Assembly (NCBI RefSeq): GCF_001911425.1
Contig: NZ_MPPL01000001.1
Location: 5,396,094 to 5,460,093 of the forward strand
From: Mucilaginibacter polytrichastri
GTDB lineage: Bacteria; Bacteroidota; Bacteroidia; Sphingobacteriales; Sphingobacteriaceae
Reading direction: 5' to 3'
Length of the DNA stretch: 64,000 bases
Under the pieces are notes generated by a model, which was not told the DNA's origin, searched no databases, and was given only the letters and a program-made list of their open reading frames with translations. Made by a program: the position numbers and the translations under genes. Shown here piece after piece: positions 35,878 to 43,862 of the stretch. Position 1 is the stretch's first letter, and each line of letters starts with the position of its first letter.

Positions 35878-37932
35878 ATGAATAAAAAGAATAACTCAAC
35901 CCCACTGTATGCTGCGCTGGCGGCAGCAATGCTATTAGGTGCCTGCCAAAGTAATAAGGCACCAGACTATGCCGCCAACGATGCGGTATACAAAAATCTG
36001 GACACTACCGTTAAACCCGGAGACGACTTTTTTAAGTATGCCAACGGTGGCTGGTTAAAAAAGAATCCCATCCCGGCTGCGTACTCACGCTGGGGTATCG
36101 GCAACCTGGTAAGCGACGAGCTGCGCGATCGTTTAAAAAAGATCAATGAGGATGCCCTGAAAGAAAATGCGGCAAAAGGCACCAGTTCGCAAAAGATCGG
36201 CGATTTTTATTACAGCGGTATGGATACCGTTACCATCGAAAAACAGGGCCTGTCGCCATTAAAGCCAGAGCTGGACAAAATAGACGCGGTAAAGGATATT
36301 AAATCATTATTGGATGAGTTTGCGCATCTGTCAACCATTGGTGTAACTACGCCGCTGGGTGGCTACGTTGGCCAGGATGCCAAAAATAGCGACAAGATGA
36401 TATTGCAGTTATACCAATCGGGCATTGGCCTGCCAAACCGCGATTACTATTTTAATACAGATGCGCAAAGCGTAAAAATCCGTACAGATTATCAGCAAAC
36501 GCATTTGCCTGCCGTATTAAAGCTCTCGGGTTTGGATGATGCCGCCGCTACCGCCGGTACGCAGAAAGTATTTGCTTTAGAGAAATTTTTGGCAGATAGC
36601 TCACGCAAACTGGAAGATTTGCGCGATCCGTATAAAAACTACAACAAAATGCCATTAGCCGGCTTAAGCAAGCTAACACCGCAAATAGATTGGAAAGATC
36701 TGTTTGAGAAAATGAACTATAAAAAAGTTGATACGGTAATTGTTGGCCAGCCAGAGTATTACCGCGCTTTAAGCAAAGCCTTAACTACCTACAGTATTGC
36801 CGACTGGAAAGTTTACCTGCGCAAAAACCTGGTGAGCGAGTTTAGCGGCCAGCTTAGCAAATCATTCCGCGACGAAAACTTCCGTTTTTATGGCATGGTG
36901 ATCTCCGGTAAAAAAACACAACTGCCACGCTGGAAACAAGTTATTGATGCCGAGAACAGCCTGATGGGCGAAGTACTGGGACAGCTATTTGTAAAAGAAT
37001 ACTTCCCAGAGAAAACCAAAGAGCGTTATGTAAAGCTGGTTGAAGCCATCCGCAGCAGCTTTAAAGAGCATATTGAGAAGCTGGACTGGATGAGCAGCGA
37101 AACTAAAACCAAAGCATTGGATAAGCTGTCTAAAGTAAACCCTAAAGTGGGCTACCCAGATAAATGGAAGGATTTCTCTGACCTTACCATTGTTAAAAAC
37201 CCATATGTGCAAAATGTGATCAATGCCAATATTTTTTGGCAAAAACGCGAAGCTGCCAAACTAGGGAAACCGGTTGATCGTACCGAGTGGGACATGACGC
37301 CGCAAACCTACAATGCGTACTACAACCCATCAAACAACGAGATTGTATTACCTGCTGCGCAGTTTATGATCCCTGGCGCCAAAGATGAGGATGTAGATGA
37401 TGCCGTTGTTTATGGTTATGCAGCAGCATCTACCATCGGCCACGAAATTACACACGGTTTTGATGATGAAGGCCGCCAGTTTGATGCCAAAGGAAACCTG
37501 AAGGCATGGTGGACACTGCAGGATTCGGCTAAGTTTACACAGCGTGCGCAGGTGATCATTGATCAGTTTCACAACTTTACCGTATACGGCCTGCATGTTA
37601 ATGGCAAAGCATCACAAGGCGAAAACATTGCCGATTTAGGTGGTATAGTAATCGGTGTAGATGCGTTCAAAAAAACCGAGCAGTATAAAGAAGGTAAAAA
37701 GATCAATGGCTTAACACCAATGCAGCGTTTCTTTTTGGGTTATGCACTGGGCTGGTTAGGCGAGGAGCGCGAAGAAGCCTTGAAAAATCAGATCGTAACA
37801 GACGTACACGCCCCAGGCTTTTTACGTGTAAACGGTCCGTTTAGTAATGTGCCCGAGTTTTACGAAGCTTTCGGCATTAAAAAAGGTGATAAAATGTGGG
37901 TCGACCCTGATAAACGGGTAAAGATCTGGTAA
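35878..37932 (+). CDS. M13 family (neprilysin-like) metallopeptidase lipoprotein
   Basis: A 684-residue lipoprotein with lipobox LGAC near residue 23. The large M13 N-terminal domain begins KPGDDFFKYANGGWLKKNPIP. The zinc motif HEITH occurs in TIGHEITHGFDDEGRQFD and the third ligand in ENIADLGG, and NAYYNPSNNEIVLPAAQF is the substrate-binding segment. It is an oligopeptidase facing the periplasm. Length and end (KMWVDPDKRVKIW) match intact family members, in which VW is common at the C-terminus. Confidence 0.95.
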   Translation: MNKKNNSTPLYAALAAAMLLGACQSNKAPDYAANDAVYKNLDTTVKPGDDFFKYANGGWLKKNPIPAAYSRWGIGNLVSDELRDRLKKINEDALKENAAKGTSSQKIGDFYYSGMDTVTIEKQGLSPLKPELDKIDAVKDIKSLLDEFAHLSTIGVTTPLGGYVGQDAKNSDKMILQLYQSGIGLPNRDYYFNTDAQSVKIRTDYQQTHLPAVLKLSGLDDAAATAGTQKVFALEKFLADSSRKLEDLRDPYKNYNKMPLAGLSKLTPQIDWKDLFEKMNYKKVDTVIVGQPEYYRALSKALTTYSIADWKVYLRKNLVSEFSGQLSKSFRDENFRFYGMVISGKKTQLPRWKQVIDAENSLMGEVLGQLFVKEYFPEKTKERYVKLVEAIRSSFKEHIEKLDWMSSETKTKALDKLSKVNPKVGYPDKWKDFSDLTIVKNPYVQNVINANIFWQKREAAKLGKPVDRTEWDMTPQTYNAYYNPSNNEIVLPAAQFMIPGAKDEDVDDAVVYGYAAASTIGHEITHGFDDEGRQFDAKGNLKAWWTLQDSAKFTQRAQVIIDQFHNFTVYGLHVNGKASQGENIADLGGIVIGVDAFKKTEQYKEGKKINGLTPMQRFFLGYALGWLGEEREEALKNQIVTDVHAPGFLRVNGPFSNVPEFYEAFGIKKGDKMWVDPDKRVKIW

Positions 37933-37935
37933 AGT

Positions 37936-38043
37936 AATTTGTTGATGAGGTAATTTGTCAATTTGTTAATTCCTGGCAATAGGCAATTAATTGACAAATT
38001 ACCCCATTGACAAATCAACAAATTATCTAATTAGCAAATTCAA
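37936..38043. repeat. Nested hairpin of AATTTGT/ACAAATT words
   Basis: Outer arms AATTTGTTGAT (37936-37946) and ATCAACAAATT (38014-38024), inner arms GGTAATTTGTCAATT (37949-37963) and its complement (about 37990-38004). The right half continues with further near-tandem copies of TGACAAATTA/TAGCAAATT up to the pnuC start. Possible terminator of the M13 gene; related words occur at 31147-31205. Confidence 0.75.
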
Positions 38044-38661
38044 ATGTACCTTGCAAACTGGTGGCACGAGCAAAGCTATATCGAGCTCATCGGCGTGGTT
38101 ACGGGCTTGCTTTGTGTTTACCTGGCGGCCAAAAACAACATCTGGAACTGGCCTTTTGCCATTATCAGCGTAACATTATACATCTTCATTTTTTTTGAAG
38201 CCCGGCTTTATGCCGATATGGGACTACAGTTTTACTTTCTGGGCGCTAATATTTATGGCTGGTATTTTTGGAGCCACAAAAAAGAACCCGATATTAAGGT
38301 ACCCGTAGTAGCGATCACCACCAAACAAATCACCTGGACCATCTTTGCCATTGCATTAATAACCCCTGCCCTGGGTTATACGCTTACTAAGCTCTCACCC
38401 ATTTTACATTACAAACCAGCCGCTTACCCTTACCTGGATAGCTTTTGCACCGCAGTAAGCCTGATAGCCCAATTGTTTATGGCCCGCAAAATTTATCAAA
38501 ACTGGCTGATGTGGGTATTTGTAGATATAATATATGTTGGTGTGTACTTTGTAAAAGATTTAAAACCTACCGCCTTTATGTATGCCATTTACGCTATTAT
38601 TGCGTTATTAGGGTACTTGGATTGGCAGAAGGCGTATAGAAAGCAAGAAATTCTCTATTAA
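38044..38661 (+). CDS. pnuC: PnuC-family nicotinamide riboside transporter
   Basis: A 205-residue inner membrane protein with about seven helices. PnuC hallmarks are IELIGVVTGLLCVYLAAKNNIWNWPFAIIS, FFEARLYADMGLQFYFLGANIYGWYFW and the end LGYLDWQKAYRKQ. A NadR-type kinase lies downstream at 39111, so nicotinamide riboside is the likely cargo: uptake is driven by phosphorylation inside the cell. The NadR gene would normally follow directly; here a GIY-YIG cassette separates the two, beginning three bases after the pnuC stop. Confidence 0.9.
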   Translation: MYLANWWHEQSYIELIGVVTGLLCVYLAAKNNIWNWPFAIISVTLYIFIFFEARLYADMGLQFYFLGANIYGWYFWSHKKEPDIKVPVVAITTKQITWTIFAIALITPALGYTLTKLSPILHYKPAAYPYLDSFCTAVSLIAQLFMARKIYQNWLMWVFVDIIYVGVYFVKDLKPTAFMYAIYAIIALLGYLDWQKAYRKQEILY

Positions 38662-38664
38662 TAT

Positions 38665-39039
38665 TTGTCATTGCGAGGTACGAAGCAATCTCGTAGCATG
38701 TTGGGTAAGTATGAAAGTTCATAGCTATTATGTTTATATACTTTGTAACAAGGCCAACACGGTGTTATACGTTGGTGTTACAAGTGATATTGAGGAAAGG
38801 GTTTGGCAGCATAAGCAAAAAGTATTCAAAGGCTTTTCGGCCAAATATGATTGCAACAAGCTGGTATATTATGAGGATTATCAATGGGTGCAAGACGCAA
38901 TCGCAAGAGAGAAACAATTAAAAGGCGGTTCCAGGCAAAGTAAAATCAATTTGATTGTTAATGAGAACCCTGCTTGGAATGATTTAAGTAATAGTTGGTA
39001 TGATTAGCGACGAGATTGCTTCGTACCTCGCAATGACAA
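38665..39039. mobile_element. GIY-YIG gene cassette with 30-bp perfect terminal inverted repeats
   Basis: The left arm (38665-38694, starting TTGTCATTGCGAGGTACG) and right arm (39010-39039) are perfectly complementary over 30 bases, enclosing 315 bases that hold only one gene. No target duplication is visible at the edges. Another palindrome of the same family, with shared ends ACGAGRTTGC and CTCGCRATGA but a different middle, abuts at 39058-39097. The unit looks inserted between pnuC and its kinase gene. Confidence 0.7.
38711..39007 (+). CDS. GIY-YIG nuclease family protein inside inverted repeats
   Basis: A 98-residue single-domain URI-type GIY-YIG protein. Visible residues are the two Tyr of YYVYILCN and LYVGVTSD (the GIY/YIG strands), the arginine in EERVWQHK and the metal-binding glutamate in AIAREKQLKGG. 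This set is consistent with a working nuclease. It is bordered on both sides by the arms of a perfect 30-bp inverted repeat and separates pnuC from its kinase partner. Small GIY-YIG proteins are numerous in Bacteroidota; their function is unknown. Codon use is slightly more AT-rich than the neighbouring genes. Confidence 0.9.
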   Translation: MKVHSYYVYILCNKANTVLYVGVTSDIEERVWQHKQKVFKGFSAKYDCNKLVYYEDYQWVQDAIAREKQLKGGSRQSKINLIVNENPAWNDLSNSWYD

Positions 39040-39057
39040 GGTTGTGATATTTACACT

Positions 39058-39097
39058 ACGAGGTTGCCGTCCCCACAGTAGTTGTGACTCGCGATGA
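39058..39097. repeat. Second palindromic repeat of the GCGAG family
   Basis: ACGAGGTTGC at the left and CTCGCGATGA at the right match the corresponding ends of the cassette arm (ACGAGATTGC, CTCGCAATGA), while the middle (CGTCCCCACAGTAGTTGTGA) differs. It lies just upstream of the NadR-type kinase. Confidence 0.6.
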
Positions 39098-39110
39098 TAT
39101 TATATAATAA

Positions 39111-39650
39111 ATGAGTAATCAGAACAATATTTTCAAAATAGCCATCGTAGGCCCCGAATCTACAGGTAAATCAACCATGTCTAAACACCTGGCTGAATAT
39201 TTTAAAACCGTTTGGGTGCCAGAATTTGCCCGTGGCTATTGCGAAAACCTGACGGGCGACTATACCTGGCAGGATGAGATCAACATGTTTTACGGCCAGC
39301 TGGAACTGGAAGAGCAAATGCTGCCACAGGCCAATAAATTGCTGATCTGCGATACCACTTTTTTAACTGTTAAGATTTGGAGCGACCAGCTTTTTGGTAA
39401 ATCGCCGCAGGAGGTGTTAGACGAATTGCCGAAACATCCCTACGACTTATACTTACTTTTAAACATCGACCTGCCCTGGGAAGATGATCCTTTGCGCGAT
39501 TTCCCAAATATGCGCGAACATTTTATGGACGTTTGGCACCAGGAATTACAGGCTTTAAATGCCCGATATACCGTTATTTCGGGCACGGGGGCCGGTCGGT
39601 ATGCCAATGCTGTAACAGCCATAACAGATTTTATCAATTCTTTTCACTAA
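39111..39650 (+). CDS. NadR-type ribosylnicotinamide kinase-like ATPase
   Basis: A 179-residue P-loop protein corresponding to the C-terminal kinase domain of NadR. Walker A is GPESTGKST, with VPEFARGYCE, LLICDTTFLTVKIWS and the lid-like DLPWEDDPLRDFP segment, all typical of NadR kinases. It should phosphorylate nicotinamide riboside to NMN and trap it after PnuC import. It lacks the adenylyltransferase and repressor domains of enterobacterial NadR. It lies downstream of pnuC but is separated from it by the GIY-YIG cassette and a second palindrome. Confidence 0.88.
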   Translation: MSNQNNIFKIAIVGPESTGKSTMSKHLAEYFKTVWVPEFARGYCENLTGDYTWQDEINMFYGQLELEEQMLPQANKLLICDTTFLTVKIWSDQLFGKSPQEVLDELPKHPYDLYLLLNIDLPWEDDPLRDFPNMREHFMDVWHQELQALNARYTVISGTGAGRYANAVTAITDFINSFH

Positions 39651-39666
39651 TTTTTAGCTTTCGTGC

Positions 39667-39689
39667 AACGTTGAAAAAAACGGTGCGTC
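39667..39689 (+). promoter_or_regulatory. Candidate ECF-type promoter (AAC-N16-CGTC)
   Basis: GCAACGTT with AAC at 39667-39669 and GCGTCT with CGTC at 39686-39689 have the 16-base spacing typical for ECF sigma promoters. It lies directly ahead of the ECF sigma gene and suggests autoregulation. Confidence 0.5.
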
Positions 39690-39713
39690 TCTTATACTCG
39701 AAAGCTAATCACA

Positions 39714-40274
39714 TTGGAAGCCGTTTACATAGACAAACATTACAGCCTGGTGGCTGAGTGTAAGCAGGGAAGTAAAAAAGCCTGCTACGAGCTTTACCGT
39801 TTATATTCGAAAGCGATGCTTAACGTTGCCTACCGTATTGTGGGTAATGTTGAAGAGGCTGAGGATGTATTGCAGGAATCGTTCGTAGATGCTTTTAACA
39901 AACTGAAAGATTTCAGGCAGGAAACAACCTTCGGCCTGTGGATGAAACAAATTGTTGTTCACCGATCTATCAACCTGCTGCGTAAACGCAAGCTGGACCT
40001 GGTGGAGATGGAGAGCGAACAACTGGAAAACATTGCAGACACCGAGAGTTTCGACGACGAAGAAATGCAGTACCAGGTTGAAGAAGTTAAACGGGCCATG
40101 CTGTTGCTGCCCGAAGGCTACCGGGTAGTGTTATCACTATACCTGCTGGAGGGTTACGACCATGAAGAGATTGGCCAGATATTGAAAATAAACGAGAACA
40201 CATCAAGAACACAGTTTTTAAGAGCAAAAAGAAAACTGAGCGAGATATTAAAACAGAGAGGAAAAGTAGCATGA
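39714..40274 (+). CDS. ECF-type RNA polymerase sigma factor
   Basis: A 186-residue sigma-70 family factor. Region 2 reads ELYRLYSKAMLNVAYRIVGNVEEAEDVLQESFVDAFNKLKDF; region 4 reads LPEGYRVVLSLYLLEGYDHEEIGQILKINENTSRTQFLRAKRKL. The start is TTG; it gives MEAVYIDKHYSLVAECKQGSKKA, the usual beginning in this group, and no ATG is available. Its end overlaps the next gene by four bases (ATGA). It heads an operon with a membrane protein that may be its anti-sigma factor and two adhesin-like exported proteins. Confidence 0.93.
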   Translation: MEAVYIDKHYSLVAECKQGSKKACYELYRLYSKAMLNVAYRIVGNVEEAEDVLQESFVDAFNKLKDFRQETTFGLWMKQIVVHRSINLLRKRKLDLVEMESEQLENIADTESFDDEEMQYQVEEVKRAMLLLPEGYRVVLSLYLLEGYDHEEIGQILKINENTSRTQFLRAKRKLSEILKQRGKVA

Positions 40275-40831
40275 GCAAGCGATTAGAAGATTTCATTCGT
40301 GATAACCAGGATGGTTTTGATGAACTGGAGCCAAGAGCCGCTTTATGGGATAATATAGAAAGCAGACTAACCTTTGCGGAGGAATTGCCAAAAAAGCGCG
40401 AAGCCAAAACCTTCTCCCTTGGCTTCGTATTACGAGTGGCCGCCATGATTATCATGGTAATGGGCATAGGTTTCGTATTCTACCTAAAAACAGGAAAAAC
40501 AACAGGCGGCGTTAATCTGGTAGCCATTAACCCAGAGTACGCTAAACAACAAGTGCATTATGCATCGCTGGTAAAAGCCAGAAGAACAGAACTGCATTTG
40601 ATTGCAAAATCAGACCCGCAGTTATATAAGGAGTTTAGCGGTGAGATCGCTAAAATGGATTCTACCTATAAAAAGCTGAACACAGAGTTAAAAACCAGCC
40701 CCAATCAAGAGCGTGTTTTACGAGCAATGATCCGGAACTTGCAAGTACAATCAGAGGTTTTAAACCAGCAATTACAAGTTATTGAACAGTACAATCAAGT
40801 TAAAAATCAAGATGAAAACAAAAATATTTAA
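40271..40831 (+). CDS. Single-TM membrane protein, possible anti-sigma factor
   Basis: A 186-residue protein with a cytoplasmic N-terminus of about 50 residues (MSKRLEDFIRDNQDGFDELEPRAALWDNIESRL), one membrane helix near 57-77 (VLRVAAMIIMVMGIGFVFYL) and a helical external part. Position right after an ECF sigma gene with an ATGA overlap, and the single membrane helix, are what anti-sigma factors show. No zinc-binding or FecR motif is seen, so the role is inferred. It overlaps the next gene by 20 bases. Confidence 0.75.
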   Translation: MSKRLEDFIRDNQDGFDELEPRAALWDNIESRLTFAEELPKKREAKTFSLGFVLRVAAMIIMVMGIGFVFYLKTGKTTGGVNLVAINPEYAKQQVHYASLVKARRTELHLIAKSDPQLYKEFSGEIAKMDSTYKKLNTELKTSPNQERVLRAMIRNLQVQSEVLNQQLQVIEQYNQVKNQDENKNI

Positions 40832-42179
40832 TAGGGCTCTTTTCACAGTAATGTGCTTATTAGGAGGTAGCATCACCTTTGCGCAAAGCTCGGCAACCAG
40901 TGCCGCGCCGGTAAGCCCAGCCGCCCCAGCCGAACCCTATACCAACAATAGCGACATTAACCAAAGCAAAGACTATCGCGATAGCATGCACAAACTGCAG
41001 GATAAAATGCGCGACCTGCAAAAGCAAATGAACAGCATGCGCAGCGATGAGTTTAAAAAAAGCACGCTGGCTATGCGTGAGGCCAGCAAAAAGTTAAAGA
41101 AAAGCTCGGCCAGTATGAGCTATAGCATAGAAGATAACATATCCGGCTTAAGCAAAGGGCTGGGGGTTATTGTAAATAGTGTGGGCATTAATAATAACAT
41201 TACCGTAGTACATGGCGATGATTATATTGCCAAAAGAGTACAAAGCGGCGAGGTTAGCGAGAAGATAAAAAACTACAGCAAAAGCTACAGTGCAGACGGC
41301 AATGACAAATTGCAGTTAGACAATATATACGGCAAGATCATTGTAAATACCTGGGCTAAAAATGAAGTAAAGGTAGATGTGCAGATGAAAGCCGATGCCA
41401 ACGAAGCGGATGAAGCCCAGAAGCTGATTGATAATGTAAACATCAGCGATAGTAAAGATGGGTCGTTGATATCATTTAAAACCAACTACGATAAATCTGG
41501 CAGCAACAACTGGGGCACTTGGTTCGATTCTGGCAAATCGCGGGTACGTAAAATAGAGATCAACTACACCGTTTACATGCCGGCTAAAATGGCACTTAAC
41601 ATTACCAACCGTTACGGCAGTACAGATTTGCCAGACCTGAGCGGTAAGCTGATTATCAATAATTCATACGGTAGCCTGGTAGCCAAAAGCCTTACCAATT
41701 CTGCTAACGAAATTAAGATAAGGTATGGTAGCGCAACCATTGATAACCTTACAGGCAGTGATATTAACGTAGCCTACGGCGGCCTTAACATTGGCGAAAG
41801 CGATAACCTGAATGCCGATGTAAGCTACGGCTCGGCCAAAATTGGCAAGCTAACCACATCGGGCACCATTAACGCGCGTTACAGCGGCCAGGTACAGGTT
41901 GGTGATGTAGGTAAAAATGTGAAAAGCCTTTCTGTAAATGCCTCTTACTCCAGCGTAAAACTGGGATTGAGCAACAATCAGAATGTCGATTTTGATATCA
42001 CCGTGCGCTACGGCAGCTTCAGCTACGGCGATGTACCCGTAACTATTACCAGCAAAACGCCCGAAGATGGCGAGCGCGGTTTTAACCCAACCAAAACCTA
42101 CAAAGGCAAGGTGGGCAAGGGTAACTCCGATAAACTGATCACCATCAGGTCAACTTTCGGCAGCGTGAAATTCGAATAG
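40812..42179 (+). CDS. DUF4097-type beta-helix exported protein, copy 1
   Basis: A 455-residue protein with signal peptide (MKTKIFNRALFTVMCLLGGSITFAQ); the ATG at 40812 is used. A coiled-coil-prone segment (DKMRDLQKQMNSMRSDEF) precedes a head domain of repeated short strands with N-G-x and YGS motifs (NRYGSTDLPDLSGKLIINNSYGSLVAKSL), typical of DUF4097 adhesin-like domains. It lies in the sigma/anti-sigma operon and has a tandem paralogue at 42224, sharing KVDVQMKADA and INYTVYMPAK segments. Likely cell envelope function, unproven. Confidence 0.82.
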   Translation: MKTKIFNRALFTVMCLLGGSITFAQSSATSAAPVSPAAPAEPYTNNSDINQSKDYRDSMHKLQDKMRDLQKQMNSMRSDEFKKSTLAMREASKKLKKSSASMSYSIEDNISGLSKGLGVIVNSVGINNNITVVHGDDYIAKRVQSGEVSEKIKNYSKSYSADGNDKLQLDNIYGKIIVNTWAKNEVKVDVQMKADANEADEAQKLIDNVNISDSKDGSLISFKTNYDKSGSNNWGTWFDSGKSRVRKIEINYTVYMPAKMALNITNRYGSTDLPDLSGKLIINNSYGSLVAKSLTNSANEIKIRYGSATIDNLTGSDINVAYGGLNIGESDNLNADVSYGSAKIGKLTTSGTINARYSGQVQVGDVGKNVKSLSVNASYSSVKLGLSNNQNVDFDITVRYGSFSYGDVPVTITSKTPEDGERGFNPTKTYKGKVGKGNSDKLITIRSTFGSVKFE

Positions 42180-42223
42180 TACCATCATCGTTTTTTAGAT
42201 ATACCAAACCAAATATTATCATT

Positions 42224-43522
42224 ATGAAGATGTTTAAAAACACCATCCTGGCTATGCTATGCCTTATTTTTACCAACAATGCTATAGCACAGCAAGGCCC
42301 CAACGGCAACAATGCACCCGTTACAGGCAGCTATTACACCGACACTACGCAAACCGATACCTCAAACTATCGCGAAAAAATGCACCGCCTGCAAGACCAG
42401 ATGCATACTGTGCAAAAGCAGATGAATGAGCTTCGGAACGAAGAATCGAAGCGAACATCTGAGCGGGCGCAGGCCAGAGCAGACCGGATGAATAAAAGTT
42501 ACGAAAACGATGACAATAGCAACGGAAGCAGAAGCTACATGCGCGGCGATGAATCTATCGATAAAAAGATAGCCAGCGGCGAGGTTAAAGAGAAAGCTAA
42601 ACCCTACACCAAAAGCTACACTATTAGTAGTGCCGACAAAGTACAGATAGAAAACACCTTCGGTAAGGTGGTTGTTAATACCTGGGCCAAAAACGAGGTT
42701 AAGGTAGATGTAGAAGTTAAAGCAGATGCCGATAACGACGCAGACGCACAGAAACTATTGGATAGAGTCAACATTAGGGACAGTAAAGAAGGCGATGTTG
42801 TTGCCTTTAAAACAGATATCGAAAAAAATGAAGAGGATAACAACTGGGGATCATGGGGCGATTCGGGCGATTCACATATCAGGAGGGTAGTGATAAACTA
42901 CACCGTTTACATGCCTGCAAAAAATGCACTAAATATTGCCAACAAGTTTGGCAATGTTACCATACCCGATATGAGCGGTAAAGTAACCTTAGACCTGAAG
43001 TTTGGTAGCCTAGCAGCTCAGCAATTATCCAACCCGCTAAACGACATCAGCATAAAGTTTGGTGATGCTACCATAGCAACCTTAAACAGCGACGAGTTTA
43101 CCATTGCCTATGGTACGGCCAAAATAGGCTTGGCAGATAAACTGAAAGCGAAAGTTAGCTTTGCCGGTTTAGATGTTAATAAACTCACCTCATCCGGCGA
43201 TGTTACGCTGAAATATACCCGTGGCGGCACCGGCTTTAAAGTAGGCGAGCTGGATAAGAACCTGAAAACGCTTAACATTGATGCCTCTTTTAGCAAGGTA
43301 TTGTTAAACGCTAACGATGGTTTCGACTTTGATGTAAGCACCAAAATGGGTGGCTTTAATTATGACGATGCCAATGTTAACGTAACCAGCAAAACCCCTG
43401 CCGAGGGTGAACACACCTACTACAACCCCAACAAAACCTACAAAGGGCACGCCGGCAAAGGTGGTGCAGATAAAACAGTTACCATTAAATCAAACTTTAC
43501 CAGCATTAAGTTCGATCAGTAG
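42224..43522 (+). CDS. DUF4097-type beta-helix exported protein, copy 2
   Basis: A 432-residue paralogue of the preceding gene. It keeps the signal peptide, the Met/Gln-rich coiled coil (REKMHRLQDQMHTVQKQMNEL), the IENTFGKVVVNTWAKNEVKVDVEVKADAD core, the INYTVYMPAKNALNI segment and the ending YKGHAGKGGADKTVTIKSNFTSIKF. The charged stretch after the coiled coil is longer than in copy 1 and a region between coils was lost. A gap of 44 bases between the two suggests one transcript. A tandem duplication followed by divergence is the simplest history. Confidence 0.82.
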   Translation: MKMFKNTILAMLCLIFTNNAIAQQGPNGNNAPVTGSYYTDTTQTDTSNYREKMHRLQDQMHTVQKQMNELRNEESKRTSERAQARADRMNKSYENDDNSNGSRSYMRGDESIDKKIASGEVKEKAKPYTKSYTISSADKVQIENTFGKVVVNTWAKNEVKVDVEVKADADNDADAQKLLDRVNIRDSKEGDVVAFKTDIEKNEEDNNWGSWGDSGDSHIRRVVINYTVYMPAKNALNIANKFGNVTIPDMSGKVTLDLKFGSLAAQQLSNPLNDISIKFGDATIATLNSDEFTIAYGTAKIGLADKLKAKVSFAGLDVNKLTSSGDVTLKYTRGGTGFKVGELDKNLKTLNIDASFSKVLLNANDGFDFDVSTKMGGFNYDDANVNVTSKTPAEGEHTYYNPNKTYKGHAGKGGADKTVTIKSNFTSIKFDQ

Positions 43523-43862
43523 CCGTAATTAAAGAAGCGTATAATTAGTTTGTTTAAATGCAGCCCTTGCCCTTAAAAGCAGGGTTGCTTTGTTAAAACT
43601 ATAGTCTCAATCCGTCATCCTGAACTTGTTTCAGGATCCCACACGCTAAGCCATAAGATGGGTAGGTAGTAAACTCTGAGAGACCCTGAAACAAGCTCAG
43701 GACGATGGGCGGCTATGCTCGGTGCACAACACACCCCTTATTAAAGTTAATGCAAACACCACTACCCTACAATTCCCCTCTCGAGAGGGGACGCACGGTC
43801 ACTGCAAATTGCGGCAACATTCACGGTGTGTGTTTCTGTCTACTTTCGGACTTTCGGTCTTC
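43523..43862. other. Intergenic region with palindromic repeats
   Basis: About 340 bases without a convincing gene. It contains the REP-like pair at 43613-43708, a CCCCTCTCGAGAGGGG palindrome at about 43776-43792, and a CGGACTTTCGG word pair near 43842-43860 that echoes the 16565-16797 cluster. A short GCCCTTGCCCTTAAAAGCAGGG hairpin follows the stop of the second DUF4097 gene. Confidence 0.6.
43613..43708. repeat. REP-like palindromic doublet (GTCATCCTGAA type)
   Basis: CGTCATCCTGAACTTGTTTC and the facing CCCTGAAACAAGCTCAGGAC are near-complementary with a 40-base spacer. The layout, two inverted units around a spacer, resembles BIME elements. A decayed relative is seen at 10194-10284. Confidence 0.75.

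Noticed and set aside
37936..38043. CRISPR-like array
   Set aside because: The repeated words are short, of uneven spacing and part of a nested hairpin, with no spacers of constant length.
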